Assembly: GCF_003254055.1 (NCBI RefSeq) | Contig: NZ_QKZT01000009.1 | Coordinates: 62,001 to 126,000, forward strand | Reading direction: 5' to 3' | DNA length: 64,000 bases | Source: Algoriphagus chordae | GTDB taxonomy: Bacteria; Bacteroidota; Bacteroidia; Cytophagales; Cyclobacteriaceae | In this document: positions 61,188-64,000 of the stretch, piece by piece | Layout: every line of letters starts with the position of its first letter | How positions within the stretch are numbered: position 1 is the first letter of the stretch | The notes under the pieces: model-generated | The model's database searches: none | What the model was told of the DNA's origin: nothing | The model's input: only the letters and a program-made list of their open reading frames with translations | Program-made: the position numbers and the translations under genes

Positions 61188-61762
61188 TAAGTTCGCACGT
61201 TGCAACCTACAGCCCTGACTTGGCTTGGACTTGGCATTTCATCCTTCAATATCTGATTGAGTGCCTGATCAAGAAAGTGTTGTGAAACTGCACTTTCAGA
61301 TTGTGGGTTATTATCTATTGCTCCTCTATAGCTCACCACTGGACCATCGGCTCCTGGGCTAAGAACAATAACTTCGGGGATTTTAGAAATCTTAAATAAT
61401 TTGCTCAGCGCCTGATTTTCATCTACTAAGTACGACATATTGATGTCTGACTGATCAATATAGCTACGTAAAGCTGATTTGTCTTCCTCCTTACCACTGA
61501 CTTCAGGATTCACTAGCATAAAAGTAAATCCCTGATTTTGGTACTTGCTCCTCAACGCAATCAAGCGTGATTCGTACATTTTGGCAAAGGGACAAGCCAA
61601 GCTGTGGAAAATCAAAACCAGGCCTTTTGCATTCACTTGCGATTGAATATTGATGACTTTGCTAGTCACGGCATCCGTCAGGTTAATTTCTTGTAGGCTT
61701 TGAGCTCTTAGCGAAAAAGTCGTGAATAGCAGTATAAGAAAGGCAAAGCTTAATTTTTTCAT
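61184..61762 (-). CDS. exported redoxin (AhpC/TSA-like) with single active-site Cys
   Basis: A 192-residue protein with a cleavable signal (MKKLSFAFLILLFTTFSLRA). The thioredoxin-fold domain has LVLIFHSLACPFAKMYESRL near 48-67, where CPFA replaces the CxxC of resolving thioredoxins. A cis-Pro loop is in KISKIPEVIVLSP. A second Cys lies near the C-terminus (AVGCNVRTY). The first Cys matches the peroxidatic or thiol position, so it may be a peroxiredoxin-like oxidant-removing protein rather than a disulfide reductase. It starts directly downstream of the phosphopantetheinyl transferase stop. Confidence 0.88.
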   Translation of the reverse strand: MKKLSFAFLILLFTTFSLRAQSLQEINLTDAVTSKVINIQSQVNAKGLVLIFHSLACPFAKMYESRLIALRSKYQNQGFTFMLVNPEVSGKEEDKSALRSYIDQSDINMSYLVDENQALSKLFKISKIPEVIVLSPGADGPVVSYRGAIDNNPQSESAVSQHFLDQALNQILKDEMPSPSQVRAVGCNVRTY

Positions 61763-62392
61763 TTACCAAATGGTGTAAGTAAGTACTACATCCGAGATCA
61801 CTCGAACTTGTACTGTGTAATGATGATCTGTAAAATCCGTCCCTCGGATCTTACCTTTGATGATTCCGGTCTTCGAATCAAATGGTTCCAACAATATATT
61901 TTCTCTAAATGAAACCCCTCTTTTTCCCTGACATTTAAAGATAGACTCTTTAGCTGACCATGCCATCGTATAATGCAGCGGATCTTTTTCCAAGAAATCC
62001 AATTCCGCCTGATCCAAGAAGCGAAATCCTATTCTCAGGATTTTCTCACGAATCAAATCCATGTCAATTCCCACGGGAGTATCTCTATGATAAATCGCGG
62101 AGGCATATCCATTTGTATGCGAAAGAGACATGTATCCATGTCCATTCATTGTTTGAGATTTACCATGCTCATCTTTGAAAAACCCAGGATATGGAACATG
62201 CAGTAGTTCCAACGCATCACGAATTGCCATACGCGCAGTTGCCCATTCTCGTCGTTTTTCCAGATGGGAAATATTGGCGTAAGATAGTTTTTCGCGAAAG
62301 CTGAGGAAATCCAACTCATTTTCGTCCTGAGTTTCGATAATCTTGATGGCTAAAGCCGAGGAAGAATCTATTTTTTCTATTTTTGTTTGCAT
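61763..62392 (-). CDS. 4'-phosphopantetheinyl transferase superfamily protein
   Basis: The ATG at 62392 is chosen; the longer frame begins at TTG within the opposite gene start. The 209-residue protein has the PPTase motifs GYMSLSHTNGYASAIY, GIDMDLIREKIL and the Lys-Glu pair of WSAKESIFKCQG. It attaches phosphopantetheine to a carrier protein, either fatty acid ACP or a secondary-metabolism carrier. The partner cannot be chosen from sequence. It abuts the redoxin gene and is divergent from the WD40 gene with a 35-base gap, suggesting shared promoter DNA. Confidence 0.9.
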   Translation of the reverse strand: MQTKIEKIDSSSALAIKIIETQDENELDFLSFREKLSYANISHLEKRREWATARMAIRDALELLHVPYPGFFKDEHGKSQTMNGHGYMSLSHTNGYASAIYHRDTPVGIDMDLIREKILRIGFRFLDQAELDFLEKDPLHYTMAWSAKESIFKCQGKRGVSFRENILLEPFDSKTGIIKGKIRGTDFTDHHYTVQVRVISDVVLTYTIW

Positions 62393-62427
62393 AGGCCAGA
62401 AGGGTACCCTAAGTCTCCGTCCAATAT

Positions 62428-63342
62428 ATGTCAAAAATAGAAGTTAATAAATTACAAACACTAACTGGGCACAATGACTGTATCTATGCATTGACAGAAG
62501 GCTGTGATCCTAGGTTTTTTTATACCGGCGCTGGAGATGGAATGGTAGTGGAGTGGAATCTGGATAATCCCAAAGATGGCAAGTTGATCGCTAGGCTTCC
62601 GCATTCAGTTTATGCTCTGGCAACAGATCCAGCAAGAAATCTTCTATTCATAGGACATAATTTCGAAGGAATCCATGTCATCGATCTCAGTGAGAGTAAA
62701 GAGATCTGGTCATTGAAATTGACAGATCAGGCAATCTTTGATATCAAAGTATATAGTGACGAAGCCTATATCGGTACTGGAGATGGTGTGTTGATTGTGG
62801 TGGATATCAATTCAAAATCTATCAAAAAGCATATCAAACTGAGTTCAAAAAGTGTAAGAGTCATGTCTTTGGCGAAGGACAAACGTCAACTGGCAGTGGG
62901 CCTGAGTGATCATTCGGTGAAGATTTTAGATTTGTCCAATGATTTCCAGCCACTCGCTAACTTGACCGATCATACCAACTCTGTCTTCGCCCTCTCCTAT
63001 TCTCCAGATGAATCTATATTGGTCAGTGCAGGAAGGGATGCAAGACTGAAATTCTGGGAAACAGAGAACTATTCCTTAGAAGAAACCATCGTGGCACATA
63101 TGTATGCCATTAATTATTTATATTTCAAGGAGGACGGGAATCTCCTAGTCACCTGCTCCATGGACAAGTCAATTAAGATTTGGGATGCAGCTGAAAAAAA
63201 ACTCCTCAAAGTCATCGACAAGGCAAGAAACGCAGGCCATGGCACTTCCATAAACAAGGTAATTTGGAGTAGCTATCAAGGCAATGTAATTTCTGTGTCT
63301 GATGACCGTACTATTTCTATTTGGCAAATTGAAGCAAATTAA
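62428..63342 (+). CDS. WD40-repeat beta-propeller protein
   Basis: A 304-residue protein of about seven WD40-type blades: LTGHNDCIYALTEGCDPRF, DHTNSVFALSYSPDESILVS, AGRDARLKFWETENYSLEE, CSMDKSIKIWDAAEKKLL and DDRTISIWQIEAN are clear. No signal or membrane segment was seen, so it is cytoplasmic and probably a scaffold. It is separated from the downstream DivIVA-domain gene by three bases, so the two are very likely one transcript. Bound partners unknown. Confidence 0.94.
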   Translation: MSKIEVNKLQTLTGHNDCIYALTEGCDPRFFYTGAGDGMVVEWNLDNPKDGKLIARLPHSVYALATDPARNLLFIGHNFEGIHVIDLSESKEIWSLKLTDQAIFDIKVYSDEAYIGTGDGVLIVVDINSKSIKKHIKLSSKSVRVMSLAKDKRQLAVGLSDHSVKILDLSNDFQPLANLTDHTNSVFALSYSPDESILVSAGRDARLKFWETENYSLEETIVAHMYAINYLYFKEDGNLLVTCSMDKSIKIWDAAEKKLLKVIDKARNAGHGTSINKVIWSSYQGNVISVSDDRTISIWQIEAN

Positions 63343-63345
63343 CCC

Positions 63346-64000
63346 ATGAAGATTACACCTGCAGCCATTCGGCAAAAAACCTTTGAAGTTGGATTTAGAG
63401 GATATGAGAAAAAGGAAGTCACCACGTTTTTGGATGAGATAAGTGAAGTAGTAGATGCGCTTCACAAAGAAAATATGGAGCTGAAGACAAAGCTTCAAAA
63501 TACAGAAGCCGAGGCAAAACGCTTAAAGGATGTGGAGGAATCACTTTTCCGTACCCTGAAAACTGCCGAAGACACTGGCGCAGCGATTATCGTAGAGGCC
63601 AATGAAGCAGCTGATTTGATTATTTCAGAGGCGAATGAAACAGCCGACAATGCCACAAAGCATATAGATCAGATGGTAGCGGATTCGAAAAAGCAAGCGC
63701 AGGAACAGGCTGCTGCTCTTATCGGAGCCGCTGAGACCAAGGCAAAGGAAACCATCGTAGAGCTGAGAGAAAGCATGCAAGGCTTGGTAAGATCCTATGA
63801 AGGATTAGCAGAGCAAAGAGAAGGGATGGTAAAAAGTCTGAAGCGCATTGCCCAAGATTCTTTAAATCAGATTGAACTTTCGGAAGCGCATTTCTCTAGA
63901 ATAGATGCCAAGGCTCATGCACGAGCTATTGACGAGTTGAGCAGATCCCAGACTTTTACTTTTGCAAATCTGGAAAACTTGGGCTACGAAACTGAAGAGC
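63346..64000 (+). CDS. DivIVA-domain coiled-coil protein (3' end cut off)
   Basis: The open frame from an ATG at 63346 runs to the edge (218 complete codons), so the C-terminus is outside. The N-terminal DivIVA/GpsB domain is PAAIRQKTFEVGFRGYEKKE, VTTFLDEISEVVDALHK (about 5-45). It is followed by a long coiled coil rich in Glu, Ala and Lys. DivIVA proteins organise poles, septa or envelope synthesis in Gram-positives; the role in Bacteroidota is poorly known. It follows the WD40 gene by three bases. Confidence 0.9.
   Translation, partial: MKITPAAIRQKTFEVGFRGYEKKEVTTFLDEISEVVDALHKENMELKTKLQNTEAEAKRLKDVEESLFRTLKTAEDTGAAIIVEANEAADLIISEANETADNATKHIDQMVADSKKQAQEQAAALIGAAETKAKETIVELRESMQGLVRSYEGLAEQREGMVKSLKRIAQDSLNQIELSEAHFSRIDAKAHARAIDELSRSQTFTFANLENLGYETEE

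Noticed and set aside
62393..62434. longer TTG start for the phosphopantetheinyl transferase
   Set aside because: It would overlap the start of the divergent WD40 gene; the ATG at 62392 gives a complete domain.

Overview
The window looks like chromosomal DNA of a marine-type Bacteroidota, most likely Cytophagales/Cyclobacteriaceae (Algoriphagus-like). This is an inference from gene content: a SusC/SusD pair, three sulfatases, many lipoproteins with long secreted domains, FtsX-type permeases with a PadR partner, LptD next to an N-acetylmuramoyl-L-alanine amidase, and a near absence of Shine-Dalgarno sequences. No rRNA, tRNA or CRISPR array was recognised. Genes are cut at both edges: an FtsX permease at the left and a DivIVA-domain protein at the right.

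Layout. 1-8.7 kb: partial permease, purH, a YD-repeat lipoprotein, cysS overlapping an M28/QPCT-like peptidase, then a LacI regulator abutting galK. 8.9-17.5 kb: a 1146-residue secreted ThuA/GSDH/PKD/cytochrome c protein, small envelope proteins (NIPSNAP, TMEM220-like), an MscS channel, a 0.6 kb gene-free AT-rich stretch with DnaA-box-like words, and an SMP-30 lactonase. 17.7-28.6 kb: a sulfatase and a deoxysugar catabolic block. L-rhamnose isomerase is divergent from a fused aldolase/lactaldehyde dehydrogenase, GntR regulator, FGGY kinase and lutABC. 28.6-32.5 kb: an orphan histidine kinase, a VOC protein, a Tat-exported beta-propeller divergent from an exported TIM-barrel epimerase-like protein. 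32.5-34.05 kb: an IS3-family element with a -1 frameshift signal. 34.3-44.4 kb: DUF2911, methyltransferase, GH29-like protein, sulfatase, GrpB-like protein, an ECF sigma factor with a membrane/beta-barrel partner, and a 601-residue protein of unknown function. 44.4-51.2 kb: a SusC-SusD-sulfatase locus. 51.6-64 kb: PadR/permease, lptD, amidase, acyl-CoA carboxyltransferase, SirB1-like protein, redoxin, phosphopantetheinyl transferase, WD40 protein and DivIVA-domain protein.

How the genes work together. The best-supported pathway is rhamnose use: isomerase, kinase, then an aldolase/dehydrogenase fusion giving DHAP and L-lactate, with LutABC oxidising lactate to pyruvate. The three sulfatases, the GH29-like protein and the SusCD pair suggest the cell takes up sulfated, deoxysugar-rich glycans such as those of algae. 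The actual polymer cannot be read from the sequence. Several propeller, ThuA and TIM-barrel secreted proteins hint at periplasmic oxidative sugar metabolism.

Non-coding structure includes strong bidirectional terminators, two perfect inverted repeats in the rhamnose divergent control region, an inverted repeat in the susC leader, a hairpin between susD and its sulfatase, and at least two families of short dispersed repeats.
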